This document shows, in pieces, positions 8,252 through 16,075 of a stretch of DNA of 64,000 bases. The notes below the pieces were generated by a model. It saw only the letters and a list, made by a program, of their open reading frames with translations. It did not search any database and was not told the DNA's origin. Made by a program: the position numbers and the translations under genes. Position 1 is the first letter of the stretch, and each line of letters begins with the position of its first letter. Source of the stretch: DASQPR01 sp963797605 (lineage in GTDB: Bacteria; Actinomycetota; Actinomycetes; Mycobacteriales; Micromonosporaceae); assembly GCA_963797605.1 (NCBI GenBank), contig CAWCPX010000002.1, positions 124,001 through 188,000 of the forward strand. Direction: 5' to 3'.

Positions 8252-8669
8252 GGTCACCTCCGCTGACATTTCGTGTGTCCATCCTGCGGGAATTATGGAT
8301 CACGCATCGTCCGGTTCACTATCGGGCACACGCCCGGCCGCCGCATGCGCTGAGTTGTCATCGAAACACAGCTATCTGTTCATCAAACGCTCTGTCCGTC
8401 ATAGACAAGGCGGGCGATTTCAACACGAAAACCCGAATGTGCCAAGCGCCGGGATGCAACTTGCATTGATCATAACCATCATGCAGTCTGTTGTTGCGAC
8501 CGTTGTAACGCAGCCATTGCTCTCGGTGACGGAAGATCAGCGGTCGTGACCGCTCACATTTCGGTCGCCAACACATCGACTGGCGGCAGCACGATCCGCA
8601 CCTGGTTCAGCCCGTTAGTCCCACCGCGAGGGAGTCAGGTTGGTACCCCGGTCCGGCGAGGTCATTCGT
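8252..8669. other. Intergenic region between the XRE gene and a small CDS
   Basis: About 420 bases without a convincing gene. It is less GC-rich than its surroundings (8380-8530 especially), so it probably holds the XRE promoter and the promoter of the small downstream gene. The clearest symmetry is ATGCAACTTGCAT at 8454-8466. Short frames here lack good starts and codon bias. Confidence 0.5.
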
Positions 8670-8963
8670 GTGACCCGCGCAGCGAGCGTTCAATTCGCCG
8701 CTCCCATGTTGTTCCGTGTCATCCGCGTTCACGACTGGTCGACCTATGACGGTTGGGCCTGGCTCGACGGCTACGAGCTCAACACCTCGGGCGACGCCGT
8801 CGACCGCCGCTCGATTTTCGTTCAGGTCGGCGGTCTGCAACGGGCTCACGTCACAGTGTCCTCCCGCATCGCCACGCCCCACCCGGCGCAGCGCGACGCG
8901 GCTGGTCGCCCACCCACGGTCGGCTCTGGGCGCGTGGGCGTGTCCGCCGCCGCGCGCTCCTGA
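8670..8963 (+). CDS. Small conserved actinobacterial protein of unknown function
   Basis: About 97 residues starting at GTG 8670 after GGCGAGG. The core MLFRVIRVHDWSTYDGWAWL, then DGYELN and RRSIFVQVGGLQ, reads like a short conserved family I have seen next to DUF397/XRE loci, but I cannot give it a name. It is probably cytoplasmic because no signal peptide is visible. The last 35 residues are low-complexity and may not be conserved. Nothing shows a function. Confidence 0.55.
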   Translation: MTRAASVQFAAPMLFRVIRVHDWSTYDGWAWLDGYELNTSGDAVDRRSIFVQVGGLQRAHVTVSSRIATPHPAQRDAAGRPPTVGSGRVGVSAAARS

Positions 8964-9121
8964 CGAAACCTTCTGCCGGGCTCCTGAAATCGCAGGTCGC
9001 GGGCAGCTTCGCGGGCCTAACATAAACGCTACCCAAGGTTAAGAAAGAGCCCGTTTCACCGCGGTCTCTGCGTTCCTCCGCTCGTGGTTACGGATCCCGA
9101 CTTCGGTGGGGAGCGGTGGCC

Positions 9122-9634
9122 ATGGCAGAAGTGTCAGACCTGCCCCGCATCGCTGAGCAGGTGCCGGAACAACGAACACACGATCGAGATCGCCAATGGG
9201 CCGTCCTGCTGTTAATGCTGGCTGTCCTGGTGTTCGCGACGATCGGATTCACCCCGGCCCGGGCGTGGGCCGACGGCGGTAACGCGCCGACGCCGGCGCC
9301 CAGTCCGGACACCGCACAACACATCGTCATCCGTCAATTTGTTCCCATTCCCACCGCGCAGGTGGCCCCGACGAGTTCCGTGCCGAAAATCGGCCAGCGA
9401 ACCGGAGTCACGTTCGTCGACGTGCCCGGCCCGCTCCCGGTCAACTTGGCCGATGCGGCGGGCGACCGAGCGGTGACCACACACCCGGCCGTCAAACCGC
9501 GACCGGTCCACCACCGGCTGCTTGCCACCGACGCGTACGGGTTCGCCCACTCACTCGTCTATGCCGGCATCGCGGCGCTCGTCATCGCCGGCAGCGGTCT
9601 TCTGCTCCTCGGAACCCGCCGGCGCCTGTGGTGA
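9122..9634 (+). CDS. Membrane-anchored exported protein, unknown function
   Basis: A 170-residue protein. Residues 25-48 form a hydrophobic signal or anchor segment (LLLMLAVLVFATIGF followed by ARAWA), then comes a Pro/Thr-rich extracytoplasmic stretch, and residues 140-165 form a second membrane segment (YAGIAALVIAGSGLLLLG) with a short RRRLW cytoplasmic tail. No LPXTG sorting motif is present. The ATG at 9122 is preferred over GTG 9116 because GGGGAG lies eight bases before it. The neighbouring genes encode PASTA-domain surface proteins, so a cell-envelope role is plausible but unproven. Confidence 0.65.
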   Translation: MAEVSDLPRIAEQVPEQRTHDRDRQWAVLLLMLAVLVFATIGFTPARAWADGGNAPTPAPSPDTAQHIVIRQFVPIPTAQVAPTSSVPKIGQRTGVTFVDVPGPLPVNLADAAGDRAVTTHPAVKPRPVHHRLLATDAYGFAHSLVYAGIAALVIAGSGLLLLGTRRRLW

Positions 9635-9676
9635 TCCGACGTTCCACGGACGTGGAGCGTCGGACAGCCGGAGACC

Positions 9677-10705
9677 TTATCCGTGCGACGGCGACACCGA
9701 TGGCGACGGGCTGGGTGACGGCGGCGGCGGTGGCGGAACGGCGTAGATAATCGTGATCGTCGTGCCGGGCACGACCTGATTCCCAGGCGCCGGAATCGTG
9801 TTGATCACGGTGTTCGGCAGCACTGACGCATCGACCTGCGGCTGCAGAACGTACCGGAGGCCGAGTCCGTTGATCTCGTTCTCAACGTCGGTGAACAGCA
9901 AACCTTCCCACGTGGATGGGATCGTCACGAACTGATTCTGTGACGGGCTCGGAGTGGGCGGTGGCGACGAGGCCGTGGGCGACGGTGGCGGCGGCGAAGA
10001 CGCGGCCGTGTGACTCGGCGCCGGCGGTGGCGGCGATGGCGCTGGAGCGGGGTTCGACGTGTTTCGCATCGCTGCCACCAATGCGAACGCCACCCCCACA
10101 AGCACCACCAGCGCGACGATGCCCACCAGGATCGGCAGCCACCAGGCACGGCCCGACGAAGGCGGCGGCTCGCTCCACGTGTTGGTGCGATCGTCGCCCG
10201 GGCGGGGTGGCTGCACGCCGAATTGGCCGCGCCACGTCGGAGTGACCGGTGGCATGGCCGCGGTCGGATCGGGTGCCTGCGGTCGGATCATCTGGGTCGG
10301 CGGTTCACCCGGGGCGTTGAACGGCTGCGTCGCCGCCTCATCACCGGGAGCAGTCGGCGGCACGATCTGGGTGGCGTCCGGGTCCGGCGGGCTGATCTGA
10401 GTCGCCTCGGCGTCGCCCGGCGTGACCTGCGTAGCGTCGGCGTCCGCGGGTGTTATCTGGGTGGCCTCGGCCTCTGCGGGCGTTATCTGGGTCGCTTCGG
10501 CATCCGCTGGCGTAATTTGCGTAGCGTCGGCGTCCGCGGGCGTTTTTCGGGTGGCGTCGGCATCAGCGGGCGGTGTGACCTGCGCCGCGTCTGGGTCCGG
10601 CGGCTTCGCGCCGCCGTCAGCGGGCACGGTCCTATCAGCGTCGGACGGCGGTGCACCGGTGTCGTCGTCGGGCGCACCGGACGGCGTCGGCTGATCATCG
10701 GCCAC
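9677..10705 (-). CDS. PASTA-domain membrane protein with cytoplasmic TQ-repeat array
   Basis: A 342-residue single-pass protein. Residues 37-116 are eight ten-residue repeats of the form (D/E)A(D/E)ATQ(I/V)TPA, followed by two looser TQ motifs (EAATQPF, EPPTQMIRP). Residues 188-212 are a transmembrane helix (WWLPILVGIVALVVLVGVAF). After a Pro/Ser linker comes one PASTA domain (IPSTWEGLLFTDVENEINGL, then APGNQVVPGTTITIIYAVP) and a Pro/Ser tail. PASTA domains bind muropeptides outside the membrane in Ser/Thr kinases, but no kinase domain is present. Thr after acidic residues suggests kinase phosphorylation of the cytoplasmic repeats, which is inference. A second PASTA gene lies 89 bases upstream on the same strand. 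Confidence 0.85.
   Translation of the reverse strand: MADDQPTPSGAPDDDTGAPPSDADRTVPADGGAKPPDPDAAQVTPPADADATRKTPADADATQITPADAEATQITPAEAEATQITPADADATQVTPGDAEATQISPPDPDATQIVPPTAPGDEAATQPFNAPGEPPTQMIRPQAPDPTAAMPPVTPTWRGQFGVQPPRPGDDRTNTWSEPPPSSGRAWWLPILVGIVALVVLVGVAFALVAAMRNTSNPAPAPSPPPPAPSHTAASSPPPPSPTASSPPPTPSPSQNQFVTIPSTWEGLLFTDVENEINGLGLRYVLQPQVDASVLPNTVINTIPAPGNQVVPGTTITIIYAVPPPPPPSPSPSPSVSPSHG
10358..10597 (-). repeat. Thirty-base in-frame tandem repeats encoding TQ decapeptides
   Basis: Eight imperfect 30-base units in the PASTA gene encode residues 37-116, with the core ATQ(I/V)TP. Units differ at synonymous and conservative positions, showing that the peptide motif is maintained by selection rather than being a fresh duplication. 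Confidence 0.85.
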
Positions 10706-10794
10706 GTGCCCATCGAACCATGCCCCGACACGCCGTGCCTACCGGCCCATCCGAACAGATCGATCGAACCGCCCGACATGGAGGAATCGACCGA

Positions 10795-11505
10795 TCAGGC
10801 CGGACTCGCCGACGGCGCCGGTGGATCGGACGGGCCCGAGGACGGCGGCGTGGACGGTGTCACGGGCGGCATCGCGCACTGCAGCGCCACCGTGTCGTTC
10901 CAGTGCGCGTTGTTCGATCCGCTCGTCGGAGCCTGAGCCATCACGATGCCGGCCTTGCCGGAGGCGTACTTGATCTTGAAGCCGGCATCGACGAGCGTAT
11001 TCTTCGCGGCGGCACACGTCGTGTTGACGACATTGGGCACCGGGAGCAGCGGCGGAGCCTCGTTGACATAGATCTTCACGGTGATGCCCTTGTTGACGAA
11101 GGTGCCCGCGGCCGGCGACGTGTAGGAGACCACGCCATTGCCACCGGCGGACGCGTTGAAGATCAGCAGCACACCGAGGCTCTTCGCACGGAGGGTCGCG
11201 CGGGCGGTGATGAAGTCGGTGCCGGCCGCGTGGAAGTTCGGCACGGCGTACGAGCCGGGGTTTCCGGTCGGCGGCTGCGAAGCCGACTTCGTCACGATCG
11301 GTGTCGGCGACGGTGTGGTGATCGCGGCCGGCGGTGTCGAGTCGTTGGTGTCCGTCACGGCCCACCCGATCCCCGCACCGATCGCCGCCAGCGCCACAAA
11401 GCCCGCGACCAGTGCGAACACCTGACCAACGGAGGTCGGCGGCTTCGTCGGCGGGTAAGCGGGCGCGGATGAGGGCGTCGTCGTCACACCAAGAGTGTGC
11501 CCCAT
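10795..11505 (-). CDS. PASTA-domain membrane protein, two PASTA domains
   Basis: A 236-residue single-pass protein: short cytoplasmic Pro/Thr N-terminus, transmembrane helix near residues 28-50 (VFALVAGFVALAAIGAGIGW), a Thr/Pro linker, then two PASTA-like units (NFHAAGTDFITARATLRAKS with SPAAGTFVNKGITVKIYV; VPNVVNTTCAAAKNTLVDAG with APTSGSNNAHWNDTVALQC) and a Pro/Ser tail. Two cysteines in the second unit may form a disulfide. The true start may be the GTG at 11487 rather than 11505. It has no kinase domain and lies upstream of the second PASTA gene, probably in the same transcription unit. A cell-wall sensing or scaffold role is inferred from the family. Confidence 0.82.
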   Translation of the reverse strand: MGHTLGVTTTPSSAPAYPPTKPPTSVGQVFALVAGFVALAAIGAGIGWAVTDTNDSTPPAAITTPSPTPIVTKSASQPPTGNPGSYAVPNFHAAGTDFITARATLRAKSLGVLLIFNASAGGNGVVSYTSPAAGTFVNKGITVKIYVNEAPPLLPVPNVVNTTCAAAKNTLVDAGFKIKYASGKAGIVMAQAPTSGSNNAHWNDTVALQCAMPPVTPSTPPSSGPSDPPAPSASPA

Positions 11506-11557
11506 TCACGCTCAACCGGCCGCTCCCAGTCGGCTCGCCAGGATGGGCCGTTACGCG

Positions 11558-11563
11558 TACGCT
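11558..11563 (+). promoter_or_regulatory. Leaderless -10 box for the 11570 gene
   Basis: TACGCT is followed by six bases and the ATG at 11570. A partial -35 (TCGCCA, 11535-11540) lies 17 bases upstream. No ribosome binding site is present, so the mRNA probably begins at the A of the start codon. Confidence 0.6.
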
Positions 11564-11569
11564 CCCCGC

Positions 11570-12928
11570 ATGGCCAAGCTGGGCTGGATAGGTTCTGTAG
11601 GACTCGCCGTCGGCGCATCCGCTGGTGCGGCGGCCGCGCAGTTCGGGCTGGGCTACGGATTGGGCATCATTTCCTGGTCGCCCTCGCTGACCGACGGTCC
11701 GACGACACCCGACAACGTGTGGCTCTCAAGCCTCGCCTGGACCCTCTGGATCGCCGCCACGTCCACAGTGGTTGGTGCGATCTGCGCGGACCGGATGAGC
11801 GCCGGCGAGATCGGTGCCGCACCGCCACGGCCCAGCACCGACCAGGGTGACCCGACCCCGCCGAGCGGGTTGGCCTCGTCGATGTGGCGAGCGCTCCTCG
11901 CGTTCTCGGCCGCCGTCGGTGCTTCGCTGTCCATCGCACTCGTCCTCGTGCCGGCCCGGGCCGCGCTTCGATCCGACACGGCGACCCCGCAACTCATCGC
12001 GGTCGGTTACGCGGCCGTCGGCATCATCGTCGGCATCCTGATCGCGGTCGGTGCCCTGGTGGCTCGGGCTGCCGCGACAAACGTGCTGGTCACGGCGTCG
12101 TGGCTGTGGCTGCTGGCGATCGCGACCGTCATTGACGGAGTGGTGGTCGGGCGCGGTCTCGGCACGGCGCCGCTGGGTGTCTGGCCGTTCGGCGGTGACA
12201 CCTACTTCCGATCGACGTTCTCGCTGCCCGGCGCTCTGCTCATGCTCGGGGTCGCGCTGGTCATCGGCGTCGGCGCGGCCTGGCGAGCGGCGGTGCGTGG
12301 CGACAGCCGGATCGGCACCTCACTCTCCGGCGCGCTCGGCCCGCTGCTCGTCGCGATCGCGTACTTCCTGACCGTCCCTCGGCTCGTGGGCCTCGACGAT
12401 CCGCAGTTCTCCGCGTACCTGCTCGCGCCGTACGCGCTCATCGCCGGCCTGACCGGGTCGGTTCTGTTCGTGGCCGTGCTCGCGAGCCGCGACGCGAGTC
12501 GGGCCAACGGCGGTGGCCGCCGTGGCTTCGGGCGCGGGCGAGCGCGGTCGATCGATGACGAGGCAACAGAGTCTCTACCGGTACGCATTCCGCTCGCGAC
12601 CACCTCGAAGCGCAACCGGAAGGGGGCGCCGCAGCCGGTCCCGGCCGCCGCTCCTGCCACGGCCAGCGCCTCGGTGCCGGCGCCGCGACCGACCGGTCGT
12701 CAGAGCGCGGGCACCGCGCAGGTGCCGCCGCCATCAACGCCATCTGGTGGATCGCGGCCTGACAAGCCGGTCGTCGTGGCGCAGAAGACCAGCTCGGAGA
12801 CGTCGGAGAAGTCCGACCCGACGGAGAAGACCGGCGTGGTCAGCACACCCGTCGCGGTGCCGACGGCGGACCGCGCCGGCGATCGATCCAGCGACCGCAC
12901 GACCGAGCGGAAGCGTCCTCGGCGTTAG
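11570..12928 (+). CDS. Multi-pass membrane protein with disordered C-terminal tail
   Basis: A 452-residue protein with about eight predicted membrane segments in the first 300 residues (for example GSVGLAVGASAGAAAAQFGL, ALLAFSAAVGASLSIALVLV, VLVTASWLWLLAIATVIDGV, YALIAGLTGSVLFVAVLA), then a long Arg/Lys/Pro/Thr-rich cytoplasmic tail from about residue 325. I do not recognise the family. The start at 11570 is set by a TACGCT box six bases upstream. It is divergent from the PASTA genes, sharing an intergenic region of about 60 bases, and ends at a strong convergent terminator. An envelope function is suggested only by location. Confidence 0.7.
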   Translation: MAKLGWIGSVGLAVGASAGAAAAQFGLGYGLGIISWSPSLTDGPTTPDNVWLSSLAWTLWIAATSTVVGAICADRMSAGEIGAAPPRPSTDQGDPTPPSGLASSMWRALLAFSAAVGASLSIALVLVPARAALRSDTATPQLIAVGYAAVGIIVGILIAVGALVARAAATNVLVTASWLWLLAIATVIDGVVVGRGLGTAPLGVWPFGGDTYFRSTFSLPGALLMLGVALVIGVGAAWRAAVRGDSRIGTSLSGALGPLLVAIAYFLTVPRLVGLDDPQFSAYLLAPYALIAGLTGSVLFVAVLASRDASRANGGGRRGFGRGRARSIDDEATESLPVRIPLATTSKRNRKGAPQPVPAAAPATASASVPAPRPTGRQSAGTAQVPPPSTPSGGSRPDKPVVVAQKTSSETSEKSDPTEKTGVVSTPVAVPTADRAGDRSSDRTTERKRPRR

Positions 12929-12993
12929 GGTCCGTCTGAACAGCTGCCGTTCGGCTGCGCCGCTCGCTCGCACAGACTTTTCAGACAGACCCT
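12927..12993. terminator. Bidirectional terminator between convergent genes
   Basis: AGGGTCCGTCTGAA (12927-12940) pairs with TTCAGACAGACCCT (12980-12993), 13 of 14 bases, with a GC-rich loop of about 40 bases. It overlaps the ends of both convergent genes, including the stop codon of the minus-strand gene. Confidence 0.75.
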
Positions 12994-14467
12994 AATCCGT
13001 GTCCCACAGGTGGACGGGTTCGTTTCCGCCCAGGTGATCGGCGTATCGGTAGACCATTTCGCGTAGGGCCGACGCTCGGCTGAAACCGGACCGCTGCAAC
13101 CGACCTACGGTCTCGACCTGCCATGTCGCACCGTTGCGCCGTTGCCGACATCGGCCCTCGATGACTCCCAGGAGCCGATCACGGATGTCTCGGCTGACCC
13201 CGAAGCGGTCGAGACCCGCGTACGCCAGCGGCAGCAGATGATCGAGCACGAGTTGGGTGGACGCGATCTCGCCGAGCTTCGGCCAGAACATCCGAGAATC
13301 GATGCCGTCGCGGGCACCGATGAAGAAGTTGTTCTCCGCTTGACCGAACGTCATCGAATTCCAGATAGGACACTCGGCATCGGCGAGTTCGCGGACGAGT
13401 CCGAAATAGAACGCGGCATTGGCCAGCATGTCCACGACGGTCGGACCGGCCGGCAACACGCGATTTTCCACCCGTAAGTGAGGTCGCGCGTTCATCACGT
13501 CGTAAACCGGTCGATTCCATCGGTAGATCGTGCCGTTCTGCAGCCGAAGTTCGGCTAATCGCGGCACCCCACCATTGCGGACGACCTCCACCGGGTCTTC
13601 GCTATCGCAAATGGGCAGTAGAGTCGGGAAATATCGTAAATTCTCTTCGAACAGGTCGAATATCGACGTTATCCATCGCTCGCCGAACCAGACCCGCGGA
13701 CGCACTCCCTGCGACTTCATTTCCTCTGGCCGGGTGTCCGTCGCCTGCTCGAACAGCGCGATCCTGGTCTCCGCCCACAGTTGACGGCCGTAGAGGTAGG
13801 GCGAGTTGGCGCCCAGAGCCAACTGGACGCCGGCGATCGACTGAGCAGCGTTCCAGTAATTGGCGAACTGCTCCGGCGCGACCTGCAAGTGAAACTGCAC
13901 ACTGGTGCACGCGGCCTCGGGCGTGATCGACGTGGCCTCGGTCTGTAGCCGCTCGGCGCCGTGGATGTCGATCGACATGTCGGCGCCACGTGCCTCCAGG
14001 ATCTGTGTGTTGATCTGCTGGTAGCGGAGGTTTGGCGACATGTTCTCGACGACGACGTGCTGTTCGGTGAGCGTGGGGAGGATGCCGACGAGCACGACCG
14101 ACGCGTCGACCTTGCGGGCGCGCTCGTCGACGCGCGCGATGCGCTGGCGCAGATCGCTCTCGTAGTCGTCGAAACCACGGTCGGCGATCGTGCGTGGGCG
14201 GGCGTTGAGTTCGAGATTGAATTGACCGAGTTCCGTCTGGAACAACGGATCATTGAGGTCGGCGAGCACCTCGGCGTTGCACATCGCCGGATCTGTCGCG
14301 GCATCGATCAGGTTGATTTCCAGTTCCAGGCCCGTCATCGTGCGGTCGGCGTCGAACTGGAAGTCATCCAGCATGAGACCCAGCACATCCAGACACCGGC
14401 GTATTTTCCGCCGATATCGCATGCGTTCGTCTCGCGTGAATATCTCAAGCGTGCTGATTTGACCCAT
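12992..14467 (-). CDS. Glutamate-cysteine ligase (GCS2) family enzyme
   Basis: A 491-residue ATP-grasp-like carboxylate-amine ligase of the GCS2 family. The N-terminal block MTGLELEINLIDA (residues 44-56) and FNLELNARPR supply the acidic residues of the Mg/ATP site, and EARGADMSIDIHG, ITPEAACTSVQFHLQ and LRVENRVLPAGPTVVDMLAN are further family blocks. Members make gamma-glutamyl compounds, but actinobacterial copies outside the mycothiol EgtA type are often uncharacterised, so the substrate is uncertain. Start choice: the frame opens at 14491, but the ATG at 14467 has AGAGGG eight bases upstream and gives the usual MGQISTLEIFT. Downstream it shares a bidirectional terminator with the membrane protein gene. 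Confidence 0.8.
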   Translation of the reverse strand: MGQISTLEIFTRDERMRYRRKIRRCLDVLGLMLDDFQFDADRTMTGLELEINLIDAATDPAMCNAEVLADLNDPLFQTELGQFNLELNARPRTIADRGFDDYESDLRQRIARVDERARKVDASVVLVGILPTLTEQHVVVENMSPNLRYQQINTQILEARGADMSIDIHGAERLQTEATSITPEAACTSVQFHLQVAPEQFANYWNAAQSIAGVQLALGANSPYLYGRQLWAETRIALFEQATDTRPEEMKSQGVRPRVWFGERWITSIFDLFEENLRYFPTLLPICDSEDPVEVVRNGGVPRLAELRLQNGTIYRWNRPVYDVMNARPHLRVENRVLPAGPTVVDMLANAAFYFGLVRELADAECPIWNSMTFGQAENNFFIGARDGIDSRMFWPKLGEIASTQLVLDHLLPLAYAGLDRFGVSRDIRDRLLGVIEGRCRQRRNGATWQVETVGRLQRSGFSRASALREMVYRYADHLGGNEPVHLWDTD

Positions 14468-14708
14468 TCCGCCCGCCCTCTTGACTCGCATTGCCTGTAA
14501 CGGTACGAGCGAGGTTGCGTTGACGGATAGAGGCGACGACCCTTTTTATCAGCTGAGCGTAAGCAAATGATTGCTGTGGGCTGTCAGATTGGCCACGTCT
14601 ATGCCACCTGAAACGTCGCCGTTACATAAACGCAGAAAGCGCCCGCCTGCCGACCCGTGCGGGGGCCGACCGACAGACGCTCTGCGGGAGGTACGCGATC
14701 TGAAGAAC

Positions 14709-15273
14709 TTAGGCCTGGCGGACCGCTTCGCCCTCGATCTCAATCTTGATCTTCTTACCGACCATCACGCCACCGGTCTCGAGCGCCTGGTTCCACGTGA
14801 TGCCGAAGTCTTCCCGGTCGATCTCCGTGTTCGCGGAGAAGCCGAGGACCTCCTGGCCGTACGGGCTCTGGGCGACGCCCTCGAACTCGACGTCGAGCTC
14901 GACCGGACGGGTAACACCCTTGATCGTCAGTTCGCCGTTGAGCGTGAACTTGTCGCCGCGTGTGCACCTTGAGGCCGGTCGTGCGGAACTCGATCGTCGG
15001 GTATTTCTCCGCCTCGAGGAAGTCACCGGAACGCAGGTGGCCGTCACGCTGCTCCTGGCCGGTGGTGATGCTGGCGGCCTGGATGGTCGCGGTCACGGTC
15101 GACTCGGCCGGGTCTTCAGCGACCACGATCGTGCCGCTGGCTTCGTTGAAGGAGCCGCGAACCTTGCTCACCATGAGGTGGCGGGCGTGGAAACCGACGC
15201 GCAAGTGGGCGGGGTCGAGCTCGAAGGTGCCGGGGGTGGGGATGTCGACCCCGTTGAACTGCCGCGTTGCCAT
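14709..15273 (-). CDS. YceI-family protein (frameshifted in this sequence)
   Basis: A YceI-like lipocalin-fold protein of about 187 residues, a family that binds polyprenyl or other hydrophobic ligands. N-terminal part: GTFELDPAHLRVGFHARHLM, then KVRGSFNEASGTIVVAE and SGDFLEAEKYPTIEFRT. After a one-base shift near 14957 the C-terminal part continues GDKFTLNGELTIKGVTRPVE, then EDFGITWNQALETGGVMVG. Removing one G restores a single frame, so this is probably a sequence error. The ATG at 15273 follows GGAGAAATC. It has no signal peptide, unlike periplasmic YceI. It is divergent from a MarR gene, a common actinobacterial pairing, with a shared 87-base control region. Confidence 0.85.
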
Positions 15274-15299
15274 GATTTCTCCTTGGATGTCTCGGATGT

Positions 15300-15311
15300 T
15301 TGCGTACGCAA
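15300..15311. promoter_or_regulatory. Palindromic candidate MarR operator
   Basis: TTGCGTACGCAA is a perfect 12-base palindrome between the divergent YceI and MarR genes, placed to control the YceI promoter and within about 40 bases of the MarR -10 box. Confidence 0.55.
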
Positions 15312-15348
15312 CTATACACACCTTGGAACTTGCCGTGTCAACTATTGC

Positions 15349-15354
15349 TACACT
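15349..15354 (+). promoter_or_regulatory. Leaderless -10 box for the MarR gene
   Basis: TACACT lies six bases before the ATG at 15361, with no ribosome binding site between, consistent with a leaderless transcript. Confidence 0.6.
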
Positions 15355-15360
15355 GAAGCC

Positions 15361-15858
15361 ATGGACGTGATTGACGACTCCCGCATAACCGCGATGGGCT
15401 TGCTGGCGGAGACCTATTTGGGGCTTATATCCCGTTTGGGTTGCCAGGTCGCTGAGCACGGCTTGTCTTCCATCGAATTCGAGGTTCTGTTGCGTCTCGG
15501 CCGTTCGCCGCAGGGGCAGCTTCGCATGACCGACCTATCCGCGCAGACTTCGCTGACGGCGAGCGGCGTGACTCGGGTCGTCGACCGGCTCGAGCGCGAC
15601 GGCTTCGTCACCCGCATCGCCTGCCCCACCGACCGCAGGAGCCTCTACACGGTGATCAGCGAGTCGGGTCGGGAACGGCTCAACGCGATCCTGCCCGGCC
15701 ATGTCGACCTGATCGACAAGTGGTTCACCGGCCGGCTCGACGCCAACCAGTTGGATTCGCTTCTCGCCGGGCTCCGAGTGGTGCGTGACACCGTCCGGCC
15801 AGGTGCTGAAGCCGGCATCGAGGCAGCCGCGAAGGCGGGCATCAGCGAGGCGGCGTGA
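15361..15858 (+). CDS. MarR-family transcriptional regulator
   Basis: A 165-residue winged-helix regulator. Recognition region: LRMTDLSAQTSLTASGVTRV, then VDRLERDGFVTRIACPTDRR, the wing motif of MarR proteins (DRR). N- and C-terminal helices form the dimer interface. It probably senses a small ligand and controls itself and the divergent YceI gene through the palindrome at 15300. Translation starts directly after a TACACT -10 box, so it is probably leaderless. It ends before a strong hairpin terminator at 16038. Confidence 0.92.
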   Translation: MDVIDDSRITAMGLLAETYLGLISRLGCQVAEHGLSSIEFEVLLRLGRSPQGQLRMTDLSAQTSLTASGVTRVVDRLERDGFVTRIACPTDRRSLYTVISESGRERLNAILPGHVDLIDKWFTGRLDANQLDSLLAGLRVVRDTVRPGAEAGIEAAAKAGISEAA

Positions 15859-16037
15859 TGCCCGAGGCGTAATGACTCGCGGGTAACCGGCAGTTTTACC
15901 GGCAGGAGTTGTGCGCGCTGATGCCTATAACGGTCATGCCGCGCTTGTTGTCGCATTTCGTTCAGTAGTTTGGTTTCAGGGGGAAACGAGGGCGGGCCAG
16001 AAACGGGGGCTGCCGACCTCGTTAGCGGGGACTTCCG

Positions 16038-16069
16038 GCCCGGCCGCAGCTGGGGAGCTGCGGCCGGGC
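16038..16069. terminator. Perfect 14-bp stem terminator between convergent genes
   Basis: GCCCGGCCGCAGCT (16038-16051) and its exact complement (16056-16069) enclose a GGGG/CCCC tetraloop. It separates the end of the MarR gene region from the convergent XRE-ATPase gene. Confidence 0.8.
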
Positions 16070-16075
16070 AGTCCG

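Noticed and set aside
10358..10597. Regular 30-base repeats resembling a CRISPR array
   Set aside because: The units are directly adjacent without spacers, keep one reading frame and encode the TQ decapeptide.
16038..16069. Perfect hairpin considered as a riboswitch or attenuator
   Set aside because: It lies downstream of both convergent genes, so a terminator explains it.
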